Shown piece after piece: positions 12,742 to 25,800 of a DNA stretch of 64,000 nt; position 1 is the first letter of the stretch, and every line of letters starts with the position of its first letter. A model generated the notes under the pieces. The model saw nothing but the letters and a program-made list of their open reading frames with translations. It was not told the origin of the DNA and did no database searches. A program made the position numbers and the translations under genes. Origin of the DNA: Kudoa neothunni (Eukaryota; Cnidaria); contig OZ199839.1 in the NCBI GenBank assembly GCA_964304625.1, forward strand, positions 11,780,001 through 11,844,000, read 5' to 3'.

Positions 12742-13400
12742 TCTAAAATGCTTCTTCTCTTTTGCTTTTGTCCCAATAACGTATATATATATATATACCG
12801 TAAGAATTTAAGAAACTAAAATCTTATCATTATTCGTGGAATACTCTGAAGCAAATTTCTTAAATTGCCAAAAATATCCGAACGAATCTTGGAATGCTTA
12901 TGAGAGAGTATTTAATGGTGTAAAATTTACGTCGAACTCAGCATAAAATTTCAGTCGACATTTCTATTCCCGATTTCAAAAACCACATCCTGGCTTATCC
13001 ACATTCATTGAGAAGTTAAAAGATCATCAAAGTGTAGTTGAACAAGACATAAACTATCGATTATGCTATCCATATTCATTATCGCCGGATAAGAAAACTG
13101 TACAAAAGATGAATACTCTTAAATCCATTGTTGAAAATTATCATTCATATTATGAATTATTCTATTTATAAGCTATTACATGTATATACGATTGAAAATT
13201 AAAATAAATATCCCCATGATATTATTCATTATAACATGGTATATGTGCTAATTCATAAGTATATAATGATCTATTTTCTGCACACGCTTCAGATTAATTC
13301 CGGCGAAAATTCTATTAAAAAATTTTAACAACGGAGAAATCGACTTCCATATCAAGAGTAAGTGTCTAAAAAATTTACAAAATTGACCTTCTATGTTAGC

Positions 13401-14112
13401 GAAAAATTCCATCTTCTAACGGTCTAACGGGCTTGGGGTGAAAAATACCCCAGGTTTTTTTGGTTTAAATTTACTAAAAAAACAATCTTGAATTTACTTA
13501 AGAATTTTTAGTAGGCTCTATCGATAGAATTTGGAATATATTTACGTCGATTACAAAACTTAGTCTGGTTCGGCTCAATCATCGTGGATTATTTTCAGTG
13601 AATAATAAGGCCTTACGTTCAGTAGTGTAAAAACAAGTTATTATCTAACTCAAAAAGAGAGAGTGGATGTCATCAGAAAAATAATTGAAAGCGCTCATCT
13701 TAATTCATGCACCGGAATGATCCAACTTGTCCACTCTTCTTGCTCAAATAATCCCACTTTCTACATAACCCAAATGGGCGCACAATTAAAATAAAATCTC
13801 CGAGGAAATCTTCTTAAACATTCTGATTCAAAAATAAACTATTGTTAGATATTTAAACCCGATATATCTAGCAAAATCGATGTTTCTCCATCCATAAGAT
13901 GGGAGAACCTCAATATTGTACCAACAGAAGCTTTCGAGCGATCGACGAAGAATGCCGCATTGGGTTAGGCTAGATACTAATTGCAGATTGTTTTGGAATT
14001 TTATATGAGTTGCTCATTTAATTATTTATAATTTTCCATGTTAATACACGTGAACGAACCTTGTGATGTTTTCCACCCCAAGGTCGTTAGAGGCTGGAAT
14101 TTTTTTTTTGGA
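13401..14112. mobile_element. Non-autonomous DNA element with about 46-bp inverted ends
   Basis: The arm at 13401..13447 (GAAAAATTCCATCTTCTAAC, then GGGCTTGGGGTGAAAA) pairs with the complement of 14066..14112 (AAAAATTCCAGCCTCTAACG, then ACCTTGGGGTGGAAAA). The arms differ at several positions. The interior has no recognisable transposase. Superfamily not determined. Confidence 0.45.
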
Positions 14113-14310
14113 ACGACCTGAACTTATATTCTAATCAAGTTTTGGATATGCGTTACGATTAATAAATATAGGAGAATAGGGAGAATTTCAATTTCCCATG
14201 AGACGGGTGTAATATTTTATTCCCACTTTAAACGTGGTTTTGGGTGTAATACACCTCAAATCCGTTAGAGAGTAAATGAAGAATTGGTAACGTATATTAC
14301 AACTGGATGG

Positions 14311-14343
14311 AATAAAGACTCTTATCCTATAAGAGTCTTTATT
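14311..14343. repeat. Perfect 15-bp hairpin
   Basis: AATAAAGACTCTTAT and its exact complement are separated by only CCT. No gene lies nearby, so a role in transcription end or as a small RNA hairpin is open. Confidence 0.7.
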
Positions 14344-16113
14344 ATTCTATTATAACTCTTTTTAAAACTAGCTTAGAGCGATAAGATTCAACTCACACAT
14401 TGAAGTTTTGTTATATCAAATTATTTAGAATATTTTTGGTGATATTGATGGGCCACAAAGCCGGTTTGAGGAAGGAGTGTATAAAAATGTGTCGGAGAGG
14501 GGGTTAATAATTTGAACAATAAAAATTAATCGTCGCAAGTTATCAATGAGTTATACATTTTTGTTTTTCTATTGATCACCCTAAAATTATCTGAATTTTA
14601 ACTGCGCTTATCACAGTCGTTCAAAGTATGATGTTTTTAGAAATATCTATTTTATTTCATCTTTAGATTAGTTCAAAGGATTCATATTTTGATTTAATTT
14701 TTAAAAATATTTAAAAAAAAATATTCCTAACCCCGTGCAAAGCTGGGAAGTTGGCGCTACTGATGGGGTACAAATAAAAGATTGATCCAATAAATAGTCA
14801 TATTTGCAACGAATTTCTTTACCGTCATAACTATGTTGAGATTACGTTTAGAAAATAAGTTTTTCTTCTATTCTTCTCTTTATTATATTCATTGTGGTTC
14901 ACTCAATGGTTTTTTAGATGACGGAATCATTTATGAGGTTTATATAAAGCTATGAGTTTAAAGTGGTCTTTTATAAATTGAATGTAAATTAGGTCAAATA
15001 TATCTTTGTTGTCGCTGTTATATACTTTGAAACAAACGTCAAATTGATTCAAAATTGTAATAACACTTAATAAATCGTAATGAGTAAGTTACAAATAGTG
15101 GAAAAACACAGAGATTAATGAATATTTCATCAACTTCTTTAAACCTATAATCAGTTGTCATTATTATTTGTGTTATTCTCGTATATTTAAAAAGAAATTA
15201 ATAACTAATGAGATTGTTTGTGTTTTTATCAATTTCTTCTATAATTTTTCCATTTAATTATTACTTTGAGTAAACGTTAATCCATGAGTTATCGAAGAAA
15301 GGTTGTTTAGAGAGTTCAGAGGGTTTAACCGAGCGTTATCAAGTTTTCGTTAACCAATCTTTTATTCAAAACCAATTCACAGTATATAATTATATATTCT
15401 TTAATTCATATATCACAATTATATGAAAACATTATAATTTAGAATATAAAAATAACGGTTTTATATTTACTTCTACACTTACATACACATATTATAATGG
15501 TGATAGAAATAACGAGAGAAGAAATAATATGTAGAATGAATCATACTTCACCCATATTTTTTAAGGGTTATTATTATATAATGGCATCAACTATGAATAA
15601 AGTCTATATACATATAATCAAACAACTTGGGATCCTTGGTTTCTTTAAACTTAAAATGTTTTATTCAAAGTTAATAACGGTTGATTTCACATACGGAAAT
15701 AACTTTTAATGTCGATTCAAACAATTAATATGATTATGTCGGTGTGAAAGTATTGTTTGTTGAATATGGTAATTCATATATGTTATTAAAAGTTTTTAAA
15801 AGAACAAATTTACATGTATATTAAATTAATATATCTTAGGGTTGCGTCAATAAAAATAAATACTAATTCAAATTAAATAATTGTTTAAATGATAATTTGG
15901 TCATAAATTTAAGCTTTTTTTAATTAATAAATAATTTAATCAATTAAGTGATATACTTTAATAGTAAAATAAGTAAATTCTTTCTGGTTTGAGATAAATA
16001 TATTTCATGGATCATAAAGATTATAGTAAGAAATCATTACCGAGTCATAATCGAAAACCTAGTAAATGCCCAATTCATCTATAGAATAATTAATTCATTA
16101 TCTTAACACAAGA

Positions 16114-19100
16114 ATGATGTGGAAAAATATTTCTTTTACCGTTTTATTATTTATCACCTTAGCTTCAATAACTGGTAACAATTCTTAATTGGATAAATTT
16201 TAGTATATTTTTTGACGTCATTATTACATAGAGAATAACATGGAAGAATGTAATATTCACTATGCATACAAGTCTAATTTGGATGTGTTGGATGTGTGGC
16301 TAAACATTCCAGGACAACAAAAATATATCGAAATAAGCTGGAAGTTGGTAAATTCAATAAATAGAACTCCAATTCGTATGTCTCGGAAAAGTTTGATTAA
16401 ATGTGAAAGTGACGGTGTTTGTCCAATGTCAATTTACGACCTGAGCAGATTAACACCGTACCTACTTTTCGTTGAAACAGACGTGTGTTTACAAAAAAAG
16501 CCGCTAAAAATATTTCGAAGTACGTAACCATATATTAATTTTAATTTGAATAAAATTAAATTTGACTATTTTTAGGTGAATTAAACATTGATATTGATTA
16601 TAGTATAAATGAAGACTCAAAAATCGTACTTCAAAGTGAAATCTTTTCATCACAAAAGATATATGTGTCACATTGAAGTAAGTGAAACAAATTATCTCGG
16701 AATAACAAGTTATAAAATTCAATCTTTTTACAATTATTGTGATGAACCATCGTATAAAATACCACTGAATATGGATAGTGCTAAGTTGACCATAAAAATA
16801 AAGGGTATGAGCTACCCCATTAAACTTAAAATTAACAGTGAGCCAATAAAAATTTCGATGGTGTTTCTGAATTGTTTTAGATGAAATATTTAAAGATAAT
16901 CCTCATTTATATGATGGCAAACACAAAGATGGCTTCGTTATATATTTTAATAATGAAGCTATCGAAAATTACGATTTATATTTGATTAATCATTTCCATA
17001 TTAACGAAGAAACATCTTTAGCTTATCAAATAGAAACCAAATGTGGAAAAAATAATGATTATCAGTGGGGGAAAAAATTTTTATGTGCTTATCGCGAAGG
17101 TTTTTCAAAGTTTCTCAGATTGGAGAACAATGAAAACAAAAGAAGTTTTCTAATACACACACATAAACGTGAGATAATTATTACAGTGTTTAATATATTT
17201 GAATATAGGTAATGAGGGCGACGATATAACTGTGATTAATGGATTCGGTCAGTTCAAATTAATTATTGATGACTCAAAATTTGATCTAAATAATACTGAA
17301 TACATATTGGATAGATATAATGGAAATAAAATAGAGAAAAGATTTAATTGCCAAAAAGACAACAGGAATGGTTGCATCGGATTTGTCGTTGATAATGCTA
17401 TTATTTTTGAAAAGGAATTTTTAAAAACGTATAGAATGAAATTATTTTATGGCACTCAAGTTTTTGAAAAACTAATTCAATGGAAAACTACATCAATCAA
17501 ATTTTATCATTCAATTGGATCAAAAAATATTCATGTTTGGTCGAATATACCAGAAGAATACAACCTGAGTTGTTTATACACATTGACCAGGGTTGATACT
17601 TTGTGGGATGGCTATCACGCGGCGGGAACATACGATTCGTATGGCCCACACTCTCATATTGGCTATAAATCATGCCAAAATTACACAATTGACCTTTCGT
17701 CTATCACTCCCAAAACGTTGCACATATATATACCTCAGCTGAATTATGTGGATTCCATAAGAAATATATATGAAAAATATAATTTCCGAATTTCGAAATC
17801 CAATGATGGTCTCAAAATAGCAACAGTTTTCAAAAAAGAACATTGTAATATAAAATTTGTTGACTTAAAGAAAAAACTAAAATACATGTATTCCAACAAA
17901 AGTATATTCAGTCAAGGTGATGATGCATATACCTGTGAATCGAAATATTCGTATCCGTCAGGCGTTGATAAGAAAAATATTATTGGAATTTATTTAAAAT
18001 CACTTGAAACAGACAGCGTCTTCTACATTGATCTACTTTACGGTAATAAACACAATATGATGTATGATAATTTATTAAAACATATATTAGACGATGAAGA
18101 CTTCGATGTACAAATTAATAAGTCACCCTCTGGCCAACTGAGCCTTCAATTTACAAAACCATTGGATATTACTTCATTAGATTATATAAAGATATTTCAA
18201 GTGGATGGTCATAAAAATGACTTGCAATTATTTCATAAGAAATCTAATTGGATAACTGATGGGACGGGAAAATTGTCCCAATTAGAATTGGGAGTATTAT
18301 TAGCTAAAACTGTCTACTTGGAGATAAAAGATAAATCAGGTTCCATTTTTAACAAAATTCTATCATTGCGTAAGAAAAATTTGGTTGATGTATTTATATT
18401 AAATCTTATTTTAGCTGACATTTCGGTGGATCCTTATGTAAAAGTTAATGAGGGAAATGTTGAAATTATTCCTCTGAATGTCACAAATGTTGAAGGAGAA
18501 TGTAAATTGGTGTTAAATTCTGACAATGGATCTGACGAATATACACCATCAAAATTAACTTATATCCATAAATGCAACGAAAAACTAGTTATTGAGAATT
18601 TAAAGGAGAGAAATGATATTTCTATCTACAAAGACAATCGACCGATTGTTAGACAATCCTTTACTTTATGTATGATTATATTATTCCATTAAGAAAGTTC
18701 AAAATAAATATTTGAAATATAATAATTACTTTAAATATTTACTGAAATATAAAATATTAATTACACAATTAAATTTTCGTATTATTTATAATATTTGAAT
18801 TACGTCTTATAATTGATTATTTAAAATTATAAATATAATTAATTAAAAATTATAATTTTGATGAATTGTAGATAACAACAATTTAATAACTGGAATGGAA
18901 TACTATAACAATACAATTTTGATTCGTCACAAAAAACAAGGAAATGAAGTCTCAAAATGCACGATTGAGGTTAAAGAGACTAATACGAACGGAAAAACAT
19001 TATTCAAAAAATGTCATCCTGTTACAGATTCCTGTAATGCAATTGAAGATTGTGATAACATTACCATTGATATGGTATATAATAAAAATTTTCATCTTAA

Positions 19101-19481
19101 ACTTTCCGTCAACGAAGATGTGGAAGAGATGACTGTACAAGAAAGTAATTAATGGAAATGAATAAAATGCTACAACTAATTATTAAATGATAGTTCCACT
19201 TGAGATAATTTGGGAACACCAATGGGAGAACAACTCATTGAAAATATTCCACCGAATGGCTGGTATTGGTTTTAAATGCTGTTACAAACTCGAAGGTGTG
19301 ACCGAGGGATCAAGCAATGAAAAATTAATTGGAGACGAAGATTTTAGCAATTGTCAACTTGCGCAATGCAATAATTTAAGTTTTACTCCAAAATCTTTTT
19401 CGAACTTATCAGAAAAATATGTAAACTTAAAGTTTAGTTATCAAATTGAAGGGGAGAAAACTACTGAACATTACGATATAG
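16114..19481 (+). CDS. Receptor exons 1-8: signal peptide and first ten repeats
   Basis: Exons: 16114..16174 (MMWKNISFTVLLFITLASIT, signal peptide), 16232..16519, 16576..16837, 16881..17168, 17209..18369, 18415..18669, 18872..19144 and 19194..19481. Introns are 57, 56, 43, 40, 45, 202 and 49 nt. The first ATG of two adjacent ones is at 16114. Exon 5 is 1,161 nt and encodes about four repeats without introns. Exon 3 is 262 nt (3n+1): its first part is read in one frame and its second, ending at the 16838 donor, in another, so it holds a one-base indel or an unusual internal intron. All other exons are open and keep phase 1. Cys pairs such as CESDGVC and CHPVTDSC recur. Confidence 0.75.
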
Positions 19482-19812
19482 GTAATTATAATTATTAAAG
19501 CATTAATCTCAGGCCTGCCCAGAAATATTTAAATAAAATCATATATAATCCTATATTTAATGATTTGATTTTACTATTATAATATACTAGAAAAATACTT
19601 TTTAATGAATAATATTACCTATTATTTTCAAACTTATAATTAAATAATGTATTTATATGAATGTTTTTTTAATTAAAAATAAAATATATAAATTTTACGT
19701 AATTAATTTGATAGGAACACAAATATTTTTTTCTCTTGTTGTAGCTTGTAAATATTTTTTTACGTTATACGTAAAATGCTTCAATATTTATGAGTAGATC
19801 ATTACTTATTCA

Positions 19813-19852
<40 letters not shown>

Positions 19853-22800
19853 TGTCGATACCTCATTTAAAATATCATTTAAATATAAAAATGATGACGA
19901 CAAATTTCATTACGTTTTTATACATTTATTATTTTATTTAAATTAAGGTATATAATTAAAAATTTTGTTTGTACATACCGCCATTTTGACATGTATTTTG
20001 ATTTATCTAATGATTTAAATTATTTTTATTGTTATATCAAAATTTTTACGATGATAAATAATTATATAAACTTAATTTTTTCTTTCCTTAAAATAATTGA
20101 TAATCCCGACTTAAATGAGTGTTTAAAAAGCACTTGGTTTGGATTTTAATGTCTTTAATTACTAAATATAAACTATCGTGAACAAACGGCTTTTCCGGGG
20201 ATGGGCTAATTCAGATAAAAAAATATATTAATCCCTTTATTAAACCCCTTGTTGAACAGAATAAACTCATACTGTTTATTTTAATATCATCCTTTTGACA
20301 TTCATGATGAGTAAAATAAATGTTTTAATCGTGTTGTGATATTTGGATTCACCTCATGCAGAGATTATGTAGGTAGAAAAATTTTAAAGAAAAAAATATT
20401 CTCTATTTTTCAACTTACCGTCGGTTGATTAACCATTTCGTATCCAATTTTTTTATTTCCCTCCATAATTTTTTTAAATATATTATAAGCACTCATTATC
20501 CTCTATTTAATGATTTTATCGTGGTAAAAATTAAGTAGACATAATTTCAGCTGTTTTTAATGTGGGTACTAAGGTGGACGTTTGGCATGGGTGATACAAC
20601 CACGATTTCGTGTATTAATTTTCTCACAATAAAAAATAAAATAAATTGGTAATTTTCTTAGATACCTGAAATATGATAACTTAAAAACAATCTCAATCTT
20701 TCACAAGATGTGTAGACATTTCCTTGGCAATAGTCGGTGATATGATAAAATTTAGGATTATTGCTATTATCAAGTGAATCGATATTCTGTGCCACAAAAA
20801 AGCATATAATATTTTATTATGGTATTTATTTTCGGATAGAATTAATGAATGGTCGCGGACGAGGTTCAAACCTCTGTGCCATAACTTAAAACGTGGTGGC
20901 GCCATACCGCTGTATTGTCGATCGCGCATTAGTTGACTTTGGTTACAACTCTTATACCAGCAATTAAGGAGTTTTCTAAATCTTTAAATTGCTGTAAGGG
21001 CTCATATTAAATCCCAAGAAAAACAAAAAATTAATTAAAAAATTTGTTACTCCAATATACGAAAGAGAAAATCAATGGAATAATTAATCGGATTAATTGT
21101 CGTTAATCTATTGTGGAATAAATTCAAAAATAAATATTGCTTTTTACGATTTGGGTTCTTGTTTGGATCAAAAATTTTGATTTCGACGAGAGAAAATCAT
21201 ATTTATAATAAATATATGAGGTTTAGAAAATAATACAGTGGGTGACGGGTAATACGTAATCCCTTCGGGACTGGAGAAAAAGTGTGAATTAGCCAGCAAA
21301 GGTGGATAATACACACTTTTGGAGTGCATGCGTGTATTCAAAATTCAATTATTTTTCGATTATTATTGTAATAACCTGCTCTAGAAAACAAATAATAGTT
21401 TAACTTGTTTGTTGTCCTCCATGTATACGTTATACAAATCTTCTTCTAAGTTTTAAGTGTAATTTTAGAAACAAATAGAACCATTTTTTGTTTAAAATTC
21501 CTTTATAAATTCGAGACATTTAAATGGTTTTTGTGATTTAGATATTTATTAATTGATGGGTTCTAAGTAGGATATACTAATGTGTCTTGGATAACTGGAA
21601 AATTTAGTTATTTTTTTCATCGTCTTTGTTTCGATATGTAATATTTTTTAAGTGATACTTCAATAATGTTTTAGGTGGTTGAAAATCGTCCTGTTCAACC
21701 GAATTATTTCATTCTCTACTTTTAATATTTCCTGTATAGAAAATTGCAATAAAATTGAATCATGACTTGTCTTAGTTAAATTTCAACCTCATCTCGTGTT
21801 TATAAATTTTCAGAGTTATTTTTAGGCGTACATTCACCAACGATTTTCGGATCTCTATAAGGGTTTAACCTACGCAGATTAAACTGTTGTTTAAAACCTT
21901 ACAACCAATCATTGCTAACATCACAGACATTTTACATAATTTTCTTCACAATTTCATCACATTTTTAAATAATTTCCTATGAGGAATAACTCTGAAATAT
22001 TTGGCCTTATTCATGTAATCCGTCCGCGGATTTTTCATCGGATTCAACGTTTGCTCAGTTGTTTAATATTTACAGTTCCATTTTTATCAAATCGCATAAT
22101 TCGTAATTTCATGGATAGGTTATAATTCAAAATTAATATGAATATATCAACATAATTTTTAATGGTATAACTTTTAAGTTTGTTATATTAACTTCAATTA
22201 TTTTATTGTTCTGTATTTTGTATTTATTATAAACATTTTATGAAGATTTATATCAACTATATATACAAATCTAATAGTTCCTGTGGGCGATTTTAAAGTC
22301 AATTTCAGGGAAAATTATGATGCGTATTACCCAACAATGCGTTTAAATTACAATATTTTATTTATTTTTTGTCTGGAAATCATTTTTCAGATGTAAAATC
22401 TCAATTAAATTAAGTTTATAAACGTCAACTTAAGTAATGTGTTCAGCAAGTTGTAAGCTCCATGAAATAGCGAATGTACGTATTAGCTGTACTGCGTATT
22501 AAACGTCACCCACTGTACAACAAATATCAAGTGAACTTTGAAAAACTATGTCTTATTTTATATATAAACCTTTGGCCGATAGAAAGTAGATTTCATTTTC
22601 AGATAGAAACGCACCTAATATAGGAATTTAAGAATTTTCAAAATATATTACTAAAAATACATCAATGTAGAAACAAATTAGTCAATTAGGGGTCTTGAAA
22701 TACCCCAGTCAGTATCGGTAGGGTTAAGGAATCCAAGGACTGTTAGATCAGAACCCATAAGTCCTCTAACTGTCCATATTTTAGAGAGAAATTTTAATCC

Positions 22801-25800
22801 TATAAAATTAATAAACAATCATGTATGATTATCTATGCTTTGTAACTATCGTCGATTTCGCGATCATCTATCGATTGGCCACTGCGTATTATACAAGTCT
22901 TCAAACTTGTCACTAGTAGGTAACTCGGATGAGGATGCTTCCGATTATTCATTCACCTGTCTCTTTACTTGCTTGATGTTTGATATCTGATGTTTATATG
23001 AGAAAATTATATTAATAAACACAATTTCTTCGTTTATTCGGATGATTATTTCATACGTTATTATCGTATTTCTAATTATTCCCGTTGGTTTCACTTTTTA
23101 CTTAATGCTAATTTCATCTTTTCAAATGATCATTTTATACGAATGTTTAATATTTTTTCTACTCCTATAACATTATTATCTCCAATATAGCTTCAAATCT
23201 TAATAGCAATTATTGAACTAAGGTAAAATTTACTGCAATATTCTGCTGAAGTTGACATATGTTGGTTTGTATAGATTTATGCATATACGAGTGCTTTGAA
23301 TAAGGTTTGAATTTTTCTCGTAAAATTTCTTGAACTTATGCATTGACTAAATTTAGCATTATTATTAGTTGGAAAATTATATAGAATATAATCGCAGCCA
23401 GAAAATGTCTTTTTAAAAGAAAATAAATATTAATGTTTCTCACAAAAGATATAAATGCAAAAACGATAAATTGTTAACTTTATCAAGAAAATCTTAATAA
23501 AATCTAAAACCACCAATTTCATATAAAATTATTTATTTTAATTGAAATTTCATTGTAAAAAGTTTATTTACAATCACTGTTGCAAGCCAACCCCATTAAC
23601 AATGGCTAACATGTTCTTAATTAACTTATCGTATATATCGATACTTTTTGTTATATGCACTCTAAACACTGTGAATTGAAAATCACTTAAATATGAATTT
23701 ATTTAAACAAAATATTAAACTATGATTGCATATTTGGTCGATTTGTTTGTAGAAGCCAGCTAAATTGTTTTCTTTTTAAAATTTAATTAGTCGTAACTTG
23801 ATTATTATTTGTATTTAAAAAATTAAAAGTTTTGGTGTAAGCGTTATTATGAAGGATATCCCCTTCCGTTGAAATAGCCAGTCCTCACATGGGGATTAAA
23901 CAGATCCGTCGCTATAACCAATGCCTATTTTTAATCCTAAAGTTCATCCACACTTACGCAGTTCCCATTTTGAATCCCTGAAAATCCTATTTATAGTCGA
24001 TTCATCAAGTTTATTTTTTAAAGTCGGCCGTATTTAATTATTCGTGATCATTAGATGCCTGTACTAGTGACAAAAAATAATTGAATACAATAAATATTAC
24101 ATTCACCTAGATATTATTATCAAGTACATTATCTACTTCCTTATTTGAAAGGATTAATATATTTTTTTGTTGTTTTTGTATGATTATCCATAATAAATAT
24201 ATCCATTCTGGGGTGAAACTGCATATTTTGTATTAATATTTAGTATTTTAATTAAACTAAAACGGTTGCCAATATGACGACAATTTAGAAAACTATGAGT
24301 TTAATCTGTTCAGCAAAAAATTACATAAAGAGACTAACACATTTATTATAATTTAAATTAATCAATTTCTAGACACGCGGGGGTCTTCGCGTTTGTATAT
24401 TTATAAAAATATAATTAAACATATCATTTTAAATTAAAAAATTGAAATGAATGTAGTTAATTATTAACGCTTTATGCTTTATAGGATAAAATTGATTTCA
24501 AAAAGTTTATTAAAAAAATGGGACTGGTGCCTTAATTTAAATTCAACATGATATTTCTAAACTATACTTTAGGTCATACCAAACACGACTATGTTCTCAC
24601 AAAAGCAAATGACTCAGTGTATTACAAACGTATTTTAAAACTAAAAAATGCTGCTTCACTAAATCAGAAGTGGTATTTACGAAAAAACGGAGTTATGACT
24701 GAAGTGACTCAAAAAATTGGCCAAATTAATAGCGGTCCAGTGATATACAAATCTCTGAATCCTGAAATCGGGCAGGAGTACAAATTGGCTGTTGATGTGG
24801 GACCTGACGATGCAAAATTATTAATTTACTACTATCCTGAAAAGAATTTAGTATGTTATGAATTTTATTAATCAATCTTTCCATAGTACTTAAAAAAAGG
24901 ATGCCAATATTCATTAATTATTTTTAACATTCTAAATAACTTGATAAGTTACACCACCCAAATAAAATTGGAATGTATTTCGATCCCACATTTTTTTAAT
25001 ATTTGCATAGTAAATATAAATTAAACTTTTTATACAAATTTTAAGCGACATCCATTGACAAAGAATTCTAAAAGAGCGAAATAAAATTGCTAATATCGCA
25101 TCGCGCGATTAATTGGAGAATTCAAGTTTGGATGATTTAATTATACAGTAGGTAACCAATTTCGCGCACTTTTTTAAAACCTATTTAGTTAGAATATTGA
25201 TTGGTCATTGTTTATATAATATGTTTCTTATAATATTTGAATCAAAATTGTTATAAAAATTATTTTAAAAAGTTGCTAAATAACGTAACTAACGGTCACG
25301 TGATTAACCAATTTAACACACTTTTTTCGGGTACTTCTTGTTTATTATTTAGTTAAATCAATATTTAATGCCATAAAACTGCCAATGTATTATATTTTAA
25401 AATATCTATTATCTCGACTCCTAATGGCATCCTAGAGATGAAAAATAAAATAATAAAAACCTATAAATGTTTGTAGAATCTAAAAATAGAAATCATTTGC
25501 ATGCAAGACAATTTAATTCTGTTGATGAAAATGTATGAGTGGATTGGGTGTACACGAAGCAGAAATATTGTAGTAAGCGAGGTCACGATAATCATCAAGA
25601 GAAATCAATTGATCAAAGAAAAAGGTTTACCTTCGTGTGAAATTCGTGGTAGGTTTCGCTCTTTTATAAAAAGTTCCAACATTAAAAATTCAAATTTTAT
25701 TAGCTAATCTACTGTTGCTACATCTGAAACTACTTCGTTATAGACCAATTAAATCAGAACATTTTTAAAAGATACTCTGAAAATTATATTTACAATGTAG

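Larger units (their letters stand above)
12161..16113. other. AT-rich intergenic region with repeats, no gene
   Basis: No conserved protein was recognised. The stretch holds one copy of a dispersed repeat (12675..12741), an inverted-repeat element (13401..14112) and a perfect hairpin (14311..14343). The region just before 16114 should contain the promoter of the giant receptor gene; I see no distinctive motif there. Confidence 0.5.
19482..24572. other. Large receptor intron 8, AT-rich with mobile elements
   Basis: The intron starts GTAATT and ends TTTAG, phase 1. It holds an (AT)n tract (19812..19840), a mariner-like element (21236..22515), a piggyBac-like end (22688..22727) and a dispersed repeat copy (23866..23936). 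No exon-like frame with the repeat signature was found inside. Confidence 0.55.

Noticed and set aside
15497-15709. Short plus-strand ORF of 70 aa
   Set aside because: Composition like the surrounding AT-rich DNA, no domain, no splice partners.
20855-20930. tRNA or SINE suggested by GAGGTTCAAACCTC (B-box-like)
   Set aside because: No A box, acceptor stem or cloverleaf could be drawn around it. It is only a short palindrome.
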